Below, one piece after another: positions 35,601 through 49,160 of a DNA stretch of 64,000 nt. Made by a program: the position numbers and the translations under genes. Source of the stretch: Anas platyrhynchos. Its lineage: Eukaryota; Chordata; Aves; Anseriformes; Anatidae. The stretch spans positions 25,603,001 to 25,667,000 of the forward strand of contig NC_092589.1 of NCBI RefSeq assembly GCF_047663525.1. Direction: 5' to 3'. The notes under the pieces are model-generated. The model did no database searches. It worked only from the letters and a program-made list of their open reading frames with translations, and was not told the origin of the DNA. The first letter of the stretch is position 1. Every line of letters begins with the position of its first letter.

Positions 35601-38600
35601 TGCTCATCGGGGATGCTGGCGGCCCCAAAGCATCCCTCCTGTGGGGCAGCCCGGCCACCCGTGGGGATCTGTGGCTGCGAATCAGCAATTTGGGAAGTGC
35701 TGGGGTGTCTGCTCTGTAGGGCTGGTGTGACCAGCTTGACTCGACCTGGAGGCAGAGAGGAGACTTCTCCACCTCCCTGTCTCCCAGCGGAGAGACGGAG
35801 TGCTCAAAATTAGGAAAAATCCAGCGCGTAGGGTGCCCAGGGAGGATGTCCTTCGGGAAAAGCCACGGGTTTGGGTGCGGGTTTGGGTGCGGGTGCGGGC
35901 GGCGGCCGCGCGGTGTCACTGCGGCCCCGCAGGCAGCGGAGGGCCCGGGTGCGGGGCCGGGGCGAGCAGGGAGCGGAAAAATTGGGAAAAATAAGTTCCA
36001 GCACTCGTCTGTCTAGAAGGAAGCTCCCCAACGTACCTGGAATGCACCCAAGGGGCTGAAAATGTGAAGAGAAGTTAAAGTATCCCACTTGCGATTTTAT
36101 TTTAGATCTGACAGCTCTGAAAGCTCGCTGCGTGCAGGGGTGGGCAATGAGGGAGTTTGGATTCACTCCTTGGCTTTGGGGTTGGGCGTAGCGGTCTCAG
36201 TGCAGGTGGAGGGATTTGCTCTCACCACACACCTGTTGTGAAACCACTCCGGTACTGACCAGAGCCGAGGTGGGGCAAGGCCCCTCTCACATGATCTTTT
36301 TCTGGAGATATTTGGGCCCAGATACGCAAGGTGACACGGCCCTGGCTGTGCGTGGTGCCACCAAACCACATCACAGGGAGCTCCACGCTGTCCCTCAGCC
36401 TCACCTCCTTAACAGATGTGGTGGAAACACAGCTCTCAGGGAAAATACGGGTTTATTTGTACCCGCTTACCTCCCCTTCAGGAGGTGTGAAATCGGGCAC
36501 CAGTGTGCATAGCCCTGCAGAGCTGCAGTGGCACTGAGGGGGCTGAGCATCTGCCTGCCAGAGCACAGCCCATCCGTGCTCAAGGCCAGCACCTGGCCCT
36601 GAGCTCTCTGGAGATTTGGGGTGGCTTCTGGCGCAGGTGACACCTCTGTCAGCAGCTGGGTTTCTGTAGCATGAGGGGAGAAACACAGCACCTGGGCAAA
36701 ACGCAGGCTACGCGGTCATTCCAGCTGCATTCAGGTGTATGGGCCTGCTTGCTTGAGGTGTGGAAGAGAGGAACGAATTCCTGCACTCCCACAGATAAAT
36801 TACATGATGCTGCGTACAACAAATATTGTATAACGAGCTTATTAAAGGCTGGAGAAAGCTTGGGCTGTGATGAACAAAGATGTGGGTAGAGATGTGGATG
36901 GATTTGAATGCCTCTACGTGATATTTTTGTGTATGGGGGTATTTTAAACCAGCTTTGTAATTGGCAGCGTTGCTTCAAGTTGGAAAAAGAAGTCAGGCTG
37001 GGTGTAGGGAAACAACTTTTCCAGGTGAGGACAGGTGAGGAGTGGGGCAGGGTATTCAGAGATGCTGTGCAGTCTCCATCCTCGGGAGCATCCAAGACCC
37101 AGCTGTCCAAAGCCCTGCACAACGCAGCCTCACTGCTGGCCCTGCTGTGAGCAGGGGCCTCCATGGCCCCATCCCACCAGGGCTGTCCCCATTCCCATCT
37201 CCCTTCCTGGAAGGAGAGGGCCCAGCACCCTGCGCACCCCCCCGGACACCCGCTCACCCCTTCCCTCCCGCCCCGAGCAGCCGGGGTGCTGCGGGGGGCT
37301 GATGCCATCCCATTTGCTTACCTAACAGAGGCGTCATTAGCGGGTAAGGAATTTATGTAATGCTGGTTAAGCAGGCCCAGGGCAGCGCGGGGACGCTGTG
37401 CCTGGCGGGCCGGCAGCAGATTGCTGCAGGAGGCCAGCGGCAGGATTACGGGGGATCAGCGGAGGGAGGGATGCTGCTCTCGCTGCTGATCACCCAACCA
37501 TCACGGTGCCACCACTACGGAGCTCACTGGAGTGTGCTCCTCGCCCCGGCAGGCCTGCCTGTGGAGGTCACCCAGGCTCCTGTATCCGTATCAGATCCCC
37601 CTGCCCTTGTGATGCAGCAGGTGACGCTCCTGCCCAGCGCAGCCCACACGGTGCTGGTGTGCTCATGTGGCTAATAAAGGCCTGCTTTGGGTTAGCACTC
37701 GGGGCAAGGCGGTCAGCAAGGACAAAAAGTGGTTGTCAGGATAATAATCATCGCTCGCTGGCACACTGATAAAGATCTTGGCGGTGTGAAAGAGCAAATG
37801 TCATTGAACAGCATCCTAAACCCACCGTTATCTGTAGGGAGGGACACCAGACCCGTGGAGGAGAGGGAAGGAAAGCAGAACAGGTGAGCAACATCACCAC
37901 CACAGATTTTCAGAGGTTTAATATGCTGTTGGGAGAGCTGTCGGCACCCCTGAGGTGACCAAGGAGTGACAGGGCCCAGCTCCTGCCAGGGCTGAGGGCC
38001 GCACTGGCACCTCATGCCCAAGAGGAATGGCCCCGCTGGGAGGAATTACAGGAGTCAGGCCTGTGTCAGGAGCTGAGCAGGACCCCGACAGGGTATAGAT
38101 GTGGGGTGACAGGACATCTTCGCACCCTGAGAGCTCTCTGGGGCTTTCGCAGCTGAGGAGGGGCCGCAGGGACTGCGGAGGCCTGCCTTCTGCACACTGG
38201 GGTGGCTGGAGGTGACACAAAGCTCAGCTCCCCTCCACACAGAGGAAAGCTGCAGGAGCCACCTCCCTGCACTCCTGCCCGCTTCGGGGACCCCTCTACA
38301 CATTTTTGGCATCCTTAGGACCACATGCCAGCGTGTTCAACCCTTCTGAGGATGACTGAATTTGCACGGGATTTAAAAGTAAAATGATGTGTTACCACAC
38401 AAACCTCACTAAAATTGCATTTGTTGTGCTATGTATTGTGCTTAAGAGGAGTTATTCTTATAATCACATTGACAATTAAAAGTTTATATATAGGATCTGG
38501 CTAAAAATATGAATTTTGCTTCTTGACTGTAATGATAAATTAAAAAAAAAAAAAACCAACACCTTTCTCTTTGTTCTGCCTTTCTTACCTGAAACAAGAA

Positions 38601-41600
38601 CCTGGTTAAATCAGTTAACTATTATCCTACACTTCAGAATAATGCTGCTAAAAATGAAACATAAAATTAGCCTGTCATTGCGCTGTCGCTCACATGAGAT
38701 TCGAGCTGCCCTTCTGCAAAGCTTTTAATTTCCATTAAAACACCTTGGCAGTGGGTGGGTGCAAGAATTTTCAGCAGCAGCCACCAGCCCCATACTGGTC
38801 CAGCCCCTCGCCACCTCCAAGCACTCTCTGCCTGGCAAGGGCCGTCCTGCTCACCACTTCTTGAAATCTGGCTGCTTCTTCCAGCAAAACTGCTCCTTCA
38901 GGCCAGTTGAAGCAGCGCCAGCCTCCGGAGACACACTGCTGGGATTTCAGCTGTGGGCAGAGTCCTACAGGATTTTGTAGCACAGTGTGCCCTATCTAAT
39001 GGATGAGAGGCGGCATTGTTTGAGTAGCAATACAGGCTCCAAAACCCAAGTAGCCAGCACAACATCATTTACCATCACCTGAGAAAATGTGAGAGTCTGG
39101 CCACTTTGTGATAGGCAGCGAGTACCTCTGCATTAAGGCAGCTGGGAGTCTTCCCATGTGATCGGGTTATTTTGGTGCTGGAGGAAATTTAGTCTCTAAT
39201 GATTCATGAAGAGGCTTGCACTGCTCCCATCTGTTCAAACTGCGAGTGCCGCTGACTGACCAGGCAGGCAGAGCAGCAAAACTCCTCGGAGGTTTTGTTG
39301 CTTTGGTGCTTTGCTTGTCCCGAACACCTCAGTTTTAACTTCAAGCCACCAGGATCAAAGGGAGGAATTTTAAACAGCCTAAGGAGAGTCTGGAAGTGCC
39401 TTCACTTCTAGTTTTAGCTGGGGAAATCAGTGCATGGGGCATCTGGCGTGCAGCTGGTGCTCAGTCCTGCCCAAAGCCAGATGAAGTACTGCATCTGACA
39501 GAAATTCTTGGACTTCCAGCTTTATGTCCTAAACCCACCAGCTGCCATTCTGCTTTTTCAGGCAGCCCCTCTGCTTACTGCTAGCTTTAAGATGTCACCT
39601 GTAGCTTCTAGACCTGGCTTGGCCTTGCGTTAAAACTGCCTGTTAAAAATGCAGTAAACGTTCCCGGTCACTTAAAGGCTGTCGTGTGCCTTTGGTGCTG
39701 CCTCCAGGGAATGCTGGCTGAAGCCAAATCCTTTCTCCAGCAACATGTGGTGGGTTGCTTTTGATGTGTAGTATTTGGTGGGCTTCTTTCAGCAGAAACC
39801 CTCAGTCACATTAAGCAATGTGAATGACATGCGCTCTACTGATAAGCAGAGATCATCCAGATCTGGGAGATGGTCTGCTTATTGTCACCTCTAACCAGCT
39901 CAGGAAAGGCTGCTCTCTCCTGGGCCCCTCCAGGCTTGGATCCAGAAGAGATGTCGGTCTGCCAGCAGCCCACCTCTGCTTTCAGACACCAGCCCACACT
40001 GATCCCAAACTCCTTCGGAGTGTGGGAGCTCAGCTCCTCTTTGGTTTGAAAGCTACTCTCCTTGCAGAGACAGCAGTGACTGCAATTGAAAGGACCTGCT
40101 GTCCAAATTACCCCCCCTTTGTGAAAACATCCCTATATTTTCCAGTTCTTAGCTCTTCCTCGGTGAGCCTTGAAACTCCGGCTGGAGTCACAGGAAGCCG
40201 ACACGGCGATGTTATGAATCCATGCAAAACACTTCATCTACTGCTGCAGTTGGTCTGGGGTGCCCCAGCCGTGACTCACCCCTCCTCGTTCAGCTTTGTA
40301 CACCTCCACACATCTGCCGGTGTTTTTAGAATTACGCTCCAGTGGGAATAACAGTTTGTTGACTCAGTGAAGGCAGCATCACTGGTGCTGCACAAAGCTC
40401 CGGATGGCTACGCTACTGATGAACGTGGCACCAGCATTTGCCAATGTTAGGTGAAACTGTTTTGATATGCTGTCAGAAATATTTTGAAGAAATGAGCAGA
40501 GGGATTGTTTTGTGGCTTGATGTGGCAGGAGCTGGAATTTGCAGTCCTGTAGCTTGCAGGTTACCATGCCCTGCTCTGACCAGCTGCGTAGGATCATGCT
40601 GCTCAGTGGCAGCGGTGCCTGGGGCGGTGTGTGGCCACACACTCCCCTGGGGCAGCACAGCAGGAGATGCCTGATCCAAAACCTGCTGCTAAAACAGCAG
40701 GAGCACTATTACTGAGCTTTATGGCATTGGGCCATCTTCTAGCTGAGCATCTTTTACTGCGGAGTCAGTAGCTTCCTCTTTTTAAGTTTCCTATTTGCAC
40801 ACTTATTAATCGCACCTGCCCGCGGCCCTTATGTTCCATCTCCTTCAAGATGTCTGCTAAATATGTGCTCAGACAGACCCAGGTGTGCGGCTTTCTGCAC
40901 GGCAGGGCAGGCAGGAGTGGCACCTGGTAATGGAGGACAGCAGGAGCTCGCAGTTTCCTGCTATTTCTGTTGCTTTCAGATACCTCTAAAACAAGGTGCT
41001 TCACAGCTCTAGAGTGCAATCTGCAGTGATGAGTACATGTACACTCTATCTTTGCCTTTTTTATTTTTTTTTTTCTGACCTGAAAGACTAATCCCTGCCT
41101 CTCTGCCTTATTGCTGTTCAATTCCTGCAGCACAACTCCCGACCCCTGCAGTGCCTGAAGCACAGCTTACCCAGTGGCATGAGGTCTTATTCCCCAGCCC
41201 GAAGTCTAACTGAGAGGACAGCTAAGTGTACACAATCAGCCCCCAGAACTGTTGTGCGTGGGATGTTTCTGTGTCTTCCCCCTTTCCTAGACACATCCAT
41301 CACTGAATCATCCCAAACCTTGCCACAAGCACAGACTTTGATGCCACTACAGGAGAATTGCCCATTATGTATGCCAGGACTTCACGTTTCCCAAGCAGGA
41401 GGTGAACAGCACGCAGGGCTGTGGCTGCACATGGATTGATCATCCCTCCCGTCGCACATCGCTGGCCGACCTCTGCCAAGATGCAATCCCAGCAATCACG
41501 CCACGTTCAGCTGTGGAGGTGTGCCAGTGCCCTCAGCCAAGCAGGAGGGTGTAGCGTGGCATCTGTTATGTGCCAGCTCAGAGAAGTGTCTGGATCCTTG

Positions 41601-44600
41601 TCTGCCATAAATCGTTATGGTTGTGCTAACCTCAGAGGAGCTACCTGCCTTTGCAGTGCTTAATCACCATTTAGGAGCCCGTGCCATTAACCAGACAGAT
41701 GGCCTTAATCCTCCTCTTGCTGGGTGGCTGTGCACATCACAAGTAAGGCTTACTGGACCACTGCTGGCAACCAGCAGAGACCTCGAGGACTAAGTGTCAC
41801 TGGAAATCGAGTGACCAGTGCCTGCACAGCTGATTCCCCCCAGCCAGGTCGGAGCAGATGGCAGGCAGGAGGCTCTCCCTGATCTGCCCCTGGGAGGAAG
41901 GCAGGTCTTCAGGATGCTTACAGCCTCCATACAGAATAAATAAGCCACCCACAGAGCCAAATAATAGCTCCAATAGCCAGGAAACACCAGAAGGAATAAA
42001 CGTGCAGGTAAATCCTGACAGTCATCTGAATGAGGATGCTGAGAACCCCTGTAGGGACTGACCAGTGTTTCTGTTGAAAACAGCATTCCTGCCTGGTGTT
42101 ATGCTGTCGTTTTGGTATCACAACTCAAAAACACATTTGTTTGTCTTTGTTCATCGGGCACCACCACGGGTAAGAGCTAAAACAAACAAAGTGCTGTTGT
42201 ACAAGCTTCAGCTTACCACAACTCAGTGTTTCTTCCGTCTCCTTTCCTTCACGTTACTGCCTCAGCTGTTCTGAGAGCTGGCCCTACTGCTTTCTAAAGC
42301 GTTGTAACGCCCGTGGCTATCGCACAGCTGGCAGCGGTGCTGCTGCAAGGAGTCCTGCGGAAGCTGCTCGCAGAGCCAGCACCCCCTCCACCACCCCGTT
42401 CCCAGATCTCTGGGGCTCGTGTTGCCCGTGTGCCCGACAGCATCACCCACCAGGGCAGCACAGGGCCTCACTGCTGGCGTCGAGGCCCAGCAAGTGCTGT
42501 GTTGGGCTGAAGGACTTGCTGTACATGCCCATGAGGCCCTGAGCAGGTCACCGGCCTGGCATGGGCCCAGAGGGTTTTGAAGCCGGGACTCATGGTGCTG
42601 CGGTTGTTATGAGCTGGTTCTGCTCCAGTTACAGAACTGGAAGAGCCTGTACTAATGCCTGCTGGAGCCAACAGAAAGCTTTCCCACTCCAGAGGAGAGA
42701 AGCACCCAGATGTTGTCCCTGATTGCTCCCTCCACATGAGTTTCAGTCACCAAAGACACACTCTGGACAACTATGGGGTGCCACATGAAATGAAACCTTC
42801 TGTTACCATGCTGAGGAGCGCAAGTGCTCGTTCTTTCCTATTTCCCCCCACCTTCCAGCTTTCTCCTGATAGCACACAAAGCGCATCAGTTCAACGCCAA
42901 GGATTGGGCCCCATGAGTCAGTGCGATGTTTTGGCCACTCTCTGGGGCCCTTTTCAAACCCTTACAAAGCCTTTCACTAGAGCCAGTGAATTATTCTGCA
43001 GTTTCTGGAACGCTGGACTCAGACATTACAGAGCTAATCCACCTGTAGCTCCGTCAATGAAAACACATCAGCATTTCTCCCCTTCAGCTTCTTTGCCTTT
43101 GAGCTACTGGTACGGGACCAGGCTCACTCTGACCGAGCTGTGTTTCATGAATCATGGCAAGCTGCCCTTTGCAGAGATGGTAATCATTCTAATCTTCTGC
43201 CATTATCTCCCAAAGCATCAGGAATGTGCTGGGTAAATATTTGTAGCAGAAAGAGGCAAGTCGAAATTCCTGTCTAGGCCTCAAGCCCCCTGTGGCCGAG
43301 CAGAATTAAAATCTGACCTTCTGCTCAGAGCCCAGCCCCAGTCAAAAGCTGGACTGTATGACAGACATGAATGATTTGCTCCAAGCAGGGCTGGAATTAG
43401 AGTAAAAACATGGGGAAGGCATCCCAAGCCAGAGATGGCTCTGATGGTAGTGTGAAGAGAGTGGAGTCAACACAACTGTGGTGATTTACCTTAAGCTGAA
43501 TATCAAGTCTTTCAGGATAGAAGTTACTTAACTGTAGCCATCAGAAATTTACTTCATTAAAAGGTAAAATAAACGAGTGAGCTGTTAAGGCACCAGATCT
43601 GCTGGAGATCTACTCAGTCTCTCTCATACGCACACAAGCTGGCTTTCATGACACAGTGTTACCTACTGCTGTGCTGTTTCTTTTAGCCAGTCTGCTCCTC
43701 CACAATCACTAGACTAGCACCAAAGCATTAAGAAGACCATTTCTCCACCTGCTCCTTCTGTGGAGGGCAGCACAGCCCTTTGTGAAACGGGGCAGCTTCA
43801 TACATGTAGCTGTACAGGGCCCATTGACCCCATGAGGTGGACGGCCTGTGTGGACACCACAGTCCAGCCCCACAGCCTCCCCACACCATGGTTGACGTTG
43901 GGCTGAGCTCTGAGGAGGAACCAGAGCCATCCACATATTAACTCAGTGCAGATCCCAAGGTCACTGTGGTCTGCTGCTCTGTGGGCTACTTGGAAGTCTT
44001 TCATGAGTCTTAGCCAATGAAAGACCATGACAGAGGAAGGCACAGCAGCTGAGGAGCACTGTCCCCATAAACACATTGAAGAGGTTGGGTTTCTATATAA
44101 ACCACCAAGACTGCCACTTCGTGACAGCCATAAGTTCATAAGTATATCAGAAAAACAGGGCAAGACAAGCAGTGCAAAGGCTCATTTCTCCAGCTCAGGG
44201 ACATGCTGATGGCCTTGGTATGAGGCTGTGTGCTTACACCCCCAGGAATAGGAGGAAGGCCAGCTTCGCAAGCTGTATGGTGCACACATTATGGGTCACT
44301 GAGGAAGACAGGCCACTTTCCAAGAAGGCAGACTGCCAGCTGCTGGACATCAAAACCCAAGAAGTTGATCTGCCACTACCAAAATGCAGCCCACTCCTCA
44401 GAGTTTGCACAGCCCCTCTGGAGACCACCACCAGGAGGGTTTGAGGCCTGACAGCAGCAGGAGGGAAAGGTAAGATGGCAGTCGGGCCTGCTGCAATTTT
44501 GCTTTAGCAATAAATAGCTGAAGGTGAAATGGGTTATTTCTTTTACATTTTGCTTTTTGTCTTTAATTTTACAGGAGAATTTTTCTAATTGTGCTACCTG

Positions 44601-47600
44601 CTGCTAAAGCAGGAGTCCTTCAGCAGCAGCAGCACCTGGCAGTCCCCCTTCAAGACACTAGGTTGTTCACTGAGGTTTCCATTTCATTTTTTGCAAGCAC
44701 TTGACGGTTATCTACATGAAAAAAAAAAAGAAAAAAAAAAAAAAAAAGCATTGAGTATTATGAAGTATATTATTTAGGAGAATTAGGAAAAAGCAGTCTA
44801 ACAGCAGAAAAAGGGTGTCCTCACAGAGGCTGCTCTGAAATGAGACAGTCTCTTCCTTCTGGTAGGCGAACTCTGAGCAGACTACCATGTCACTGCAGTG
44901 CCAGGAAGGAAAGGAGGCTTTCTTTTAAAAACCATTCCTTGTCTCAGGGCTTTGCTCAGCAGCATCCTGCCCAGGGTGGTGGGATACTGCTTTCCTCACA
45001 GGTCTCAGGTGCTCGCATGGCTCAGTCTTCATGCCCAACCCAGTGATGGCCTTTCTCTGCAGCCCACAAACAAGGCACTAGATACATGGGGTGTGAAGAG
45101 TGGTCCCTCAGAGACTGGGCTGGGAATGGCACCCGCTGATGCACTTTGAACCTCTTCTTCCTCTGCAAGTCTGGAGAGGCTGCATATAGTGGGACAGAGA
45201 CTGTCATTTGACAGGGAATTACTTGAATGCATCATTGAACAGAGATGTTCAGTATATTTTTGCTAACTTGCACAAGGGAATGGCTTGTCTTTTTTTTGAT
45301 ATAAGGGGGTGGACAGTTTTGCATGTGAAAAGAATGTCTTGCTTCTGCATTTTCTCTCCAGACTGCCTCTGCTCTTGCTTGCAGAGCTCTCATCACCCAG
45401 TCTTCAGGTTTTCGGCAGTTCCTGCTCCCTTATCTCAATAAATGATCCCACCTACCAAACTGGTATTTTCTACAGTGGGGACAAAGGTACAGAGATCCCT
45501 CAGGTCATGGGATTATCTCGTAGGTAAGGTACACAGGGAGCTCAGCACCTCTCAGAATTGGAGTCTGAATTGTATGAATTTTCTTCCTGAGACTAAACTT
45601 CTCTGGTACAGTGGCTGTGATTTGCCTGGCCCACCTATGGGGAGGAAATCTTCAGTGATGTTAGCATTGGTTCGCCTTTGTCCCTTCGAGTTCCTGCAGA
45701 AAATCCAGGATCAAATCTTCCTCTGAATTTGAAAGCAGGTTATAGCTTTGTCTCGGGAAGACACGTCCTGTGCCTCAGAGGCTTTGTGTATAGACGTCCA
45801 AATGGCTGGCCTGGGAGTCAGGGTTGGCCCTAACTGGCTTCATCTCACAAAAAGGCCGTGCCTGGGGACATATTTATCTGCTTTTCTTGCAACTCTGAGT
45901 GCTAATGCTGTTCCTCAATCTAAGAATAGCTTGTCTTCATCTTGATGGCTGTTGAAACTGCATGGACCAGATCAGCAAATCATAGTAATGTGCAGGCCAA
46001 ATCCTGCTCTTGGTGGCACAGACTTCTGTGCAGCTACTTGTAAGCTAATGGTGCACAAGGGACACTGTGGTATAGATGAAGTACCGTAACAAAGAAGTGC
46101 TGGCTGAAAAACCACTCTCAGAGCTCTCTCTGGTTCCTTTATCTCAGCATAATTCAAATAAGGCCTCACGGGGATTTGCTACCAGCCTGGCTCGGCTGGA
46201 TATTTTTATTAGCATCCAGTGGGACTGACTGGAGAATGTATTTATATCATTTTGCAATTACTTTCTTGCCAGGAAGGACTGAAAGCACCTGGAGTGAGGG
46301 CCTGAGATAGAAATGCTCTGGACTAACAGGGGAAACTGCCCAGAATGAAACTCAATAATGATGAAGGCAAAATGATATATTTAGGAATGCACAACTATAA
46401 AAGCAGCAGAAGTACTGCAAAATAAGTCCTGGAGGTCACAGCAGGTCACAAGATGAATACAGGTCACTGATATGATACTGTGGCAGCTGTTCTCCCCGTT
46501 GACTTTGTTTAAGTTGAGGGGAACTTTTCCTAGATATGAAAAAAAAGCTGTTATTGGGAAACCTGTGTAGTACAGCTAGTAGCCAAGGGAGGCCACAGGA
46601 CCCCTGACACTGGCAGTTTAAGAGCAGATTAGATAAAGATGTGTCAAGGACATCCTCCACGTGCTGCCTCATGCTGCCTTAGCACGGGTGGTTGTTGAGA
46701 TGACCACCCTGGTCACGGTTTTGCTGGACCCTCCTTGCTGCTTCGCTGCTAGGCCTGGAGCTGCTCCTGCCTTCATTTGGAAGCACCACGGACCTTATCC
46801 TGAAATCCTCGTTTGAGGGAATATACTTCCACCACAAAAATAGCCCCCTAATGTCTATGGGCAGCCAGAATAAGGCCTGGAGGGACAGGATTTTTGTTCT
46901 GCACAAATTGTGGGACAATTGCGCAAAGTTGCTGAATTTCTCCACGTGGAAGAAGAGGTCAGAAGAGGGCATTTCTGTAACCATGTGCTCCTAAAGTCCT
47001 GTGTGGACTTTGCAAAAAGAAAAGGGAAAGTGACAGTGTTGTTGACATATGTTAAGAAGAGAAAAAGGAGAGCTGACCAGGCTTTGAGAAAATAATTTAA
47101 GAGGATTGGATTTTGAAGCACTCATGTACACTTTGAACAGCTCCTTCTTTGCTAAAACCAAGATTATTTCAGAAAGTTGCCAAGCAACAGAGGGGCCATA
47201 TATTGTAAAGTCTATATAATCCAGACACTTGCTCCTTAAAAATTGAAAAAGGGATCTGAGGGCCTGATCACGAACATCTCGCTTTTCTGATCCTCTGTTG
47301 GGTTTTTCATCCTGCTTCTCCTTTGACACAGGACCCCACTCCTGCCCCCACACTTCCCTGGCTTCATTTTCTGTATTGGGTACAAAGGAAAAAACAACAT
47401 AGTTTAAAAAAGAGATGGATTTAATAGTACATTTTTTGTCATTTTTGCTGTTTTTTGTTCCACTTATTTCTCTGAGGGAGCCAGTGAATGAAAGGCTTTC
47501 AAGCAGCTGCCTGGCACTGCCGTGTAAATGCTGGGGCCGTGCAGACGCTGTGCGTGCAGGGGGGTGGCAGGGACCTGTGCACAGTCCCCGCCGTGCTGCT

Positions 47601-47759
47601 CCTGCATTGCCTCTGTGCACGGAGCCCGAAGAGCCCCTTCCTCTGCGTTCTGCAGCACACTCACCGTTCCCTCGTGTCATTGCAAATGCCAAGTAATAAT
47701 GGCGATACTCTCTTCTTTTTTAAAAAGTACATGCTTTAAACTTCTTTTTTTTTTTTTTC
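29646..47759. other. Long intergenic region, no gene supported
   Basis: Eighteen kilobases without a supportable exon. Open frames up to about 250 codons occur (32026-32796 on the + strand, 36649-37308 and 46991-47692 on the - strand). They show no domain, no splice logic and no family similarity, and are expected in GC-rich, stop-poor DNA. CpG-rich patches are at about 30525-30650, 32280-32420 and 35860-35980. An A-rich simple stretch is at 44719-44749. Mammals also have a gene-free interval between SLC30A1 and RD3. Confidence 0.5.
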
Positions 47760-48090
47760 CATAAGCTGGTTGCTGGAAAAGTTGTTAGCCTCCAAAATGT
47801 GGTTAATCTTTGGACAAATAGACTTTAAACAGCGCGCTGTTGTCTAGCAACTCTCCTATAAACAGCCCTCCATTTGTCTCCTGTGGGTAATCACTGATTT
47901 CTCGGGGATTAAAGCTTAAGTAACACTCCAATCTAGGTGCGTGCATCAGACCACGGCGTATTACAGCAGATTACTCCTCCTGGCATACAGCTTGCTTAAC
48001 CATTTACAATCACAACAGAAAACCGATGGCTGCAGCGATACGAAAATGAGCACTGGTAGCTTGTCAAATAATTAATGTTTTGAGTTATGG
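47760..48090. promoter_or_regulatory. Candidate enhancer-like element
   Basis: Four GATTA/TAATC cores, the CRX/OTX half-site, lie within 170 bases: 47804-47808, 47888-47892, 47907-47911 (as GGATTA) and 47969-47973. A perfect 14-base palindrome AACAGCGCGCTGTT (47828-47841) overlaps GTTGTCTAGCAAC (47839-47851), which fits the RFX X-box pattern. The motif density suggests a regulatory element, perhaps for RD3 15 kb downstream. This is inference, since no conservation data are available. Confidence 0.3.
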
Positions 48091-48605
48091 TGTAGAACAT
48101 TTATTGGCAGGCTCAAAAGCATTTCTGTCATACAGAAGGGCGGGGTGGTGGATAACCATCAAACTAGAAGATCTCATCTGGGCTGAGCCTGAGTTATTTC
48201 AAATACATCTTGATAGCTGCTGCCCGCCAGCCTCTGTGCATGCTCTTGCACTTGCTGCCTCATGCCACAGGTATGAAGTTTTGCCTTCCAGTGGTGTACA
48301 GGACCATGCTGCAGTGAGATGCTGCAACTCAGAGGCTCGGGACTGGTTGAGCTGAATGTCTACGTGTTGTGAATACAATTTACTAGATGCATCTGCTTCC
48401 ATAGATCACCGTCTGTTTAGGAGACTGCAAACATGTGCTGTTGCTAAATCACTGCATTTAACACTTTCCCTAGTGAAGCTCCCTTGCAGCATGTGCAGTC
48501 TTTGGTTGCTGATGGTCTCAGCCTAGTGCTGGGTAATGGGTAGCTCAGGTGGCCTGGGACTGGCTGTAAGGAAAGAGCAATTGTTCAGCTGAATTTAAAT
48601 GGGAC

Positions 48606-49160
48606 AAAAAAGAAGGAGAAGGAGGAGAAGGAGAAGGAGAAGGAGAAGGAGAAGGAGAAGGAGAAGGAGAAGGAGAAGGAGAAGAAAAAAAGAAAAAGAA
48701 AAAGAAAAAGAAAAAGAAAAAGAAAAAGAAAAAGAAAAAGAAAAAGAAAAAGAAAAAGAAAAAGAAAAAGAAAAAGAAAAAGAAAAAGAAAAAGAAAAAG
48801 AAAAAGAAAAAGAAAAGGAAAAGGAAAAGGAAAAGGAAAAAGAAAAAAAAGAAAAAGAAAAAGAAAAAGAAAAAGAAAAAGAAAAAGAAAAAGAAAAAGA
48901 AAAAGAAAAAGAAAAAGAAAAAGAAAAAGAAAAAGAAAAGGAAAAGGAAAAGGAAAAAGAAAAAAAAGAAAAAGAAAAAGAAAAAGAAAAAGAAAAAGAA
49001 AAAGAAAAAGAAAAAGAAAAAGAAAAAGAAAAAGAAAAAGAAAAAGAAAAAGAAAAAGAAAAAGAAAAGAAAAGAAAAGAAAAAGGAAAAGAAAAAGAAA
49101 AAGAAAAGAAAAAAAAAAGAAAAGGAAAAAGAAAGAAAAAGAAAAAAGGAAAAAAAGAAA
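48606..49160. repeat. 555-base pure purine tract, (GAGAAG)n then (GAAAAA)n
   Basis: No pyrimidine occurs on the + strand between the C at 48605 and the T at 49161. The left part (about 48612-48684) is GAAGGA/GAGAAG, and most of the rest is the hexamer GAAAAA. Two similar variant blocks, AAAAGG repeated four then three times and followed by a run of eight or seven A, start near 48813 and 48936. This points to an internal duplication of roughly 120 bases. The tail after 49075 is irregular. The Lys-Glu and Ser-Phe open frames across it are artefacts. Confidence 0.98.

Noticed and set aside
36649..37308. 219-codon minus-strand open frame
   Set aside because: There is no family resemblance, and it lies in GC-rich, stop-poor DNA without promoter or splice context.
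46991..47692. 233-codon minus-strand open frame
   Set aside because: It is the longest non-repeat frame in the gene-poor region, but has no recognisable domain, no intron logic and low-complexity stretches. A cross-species substitution test would decide.
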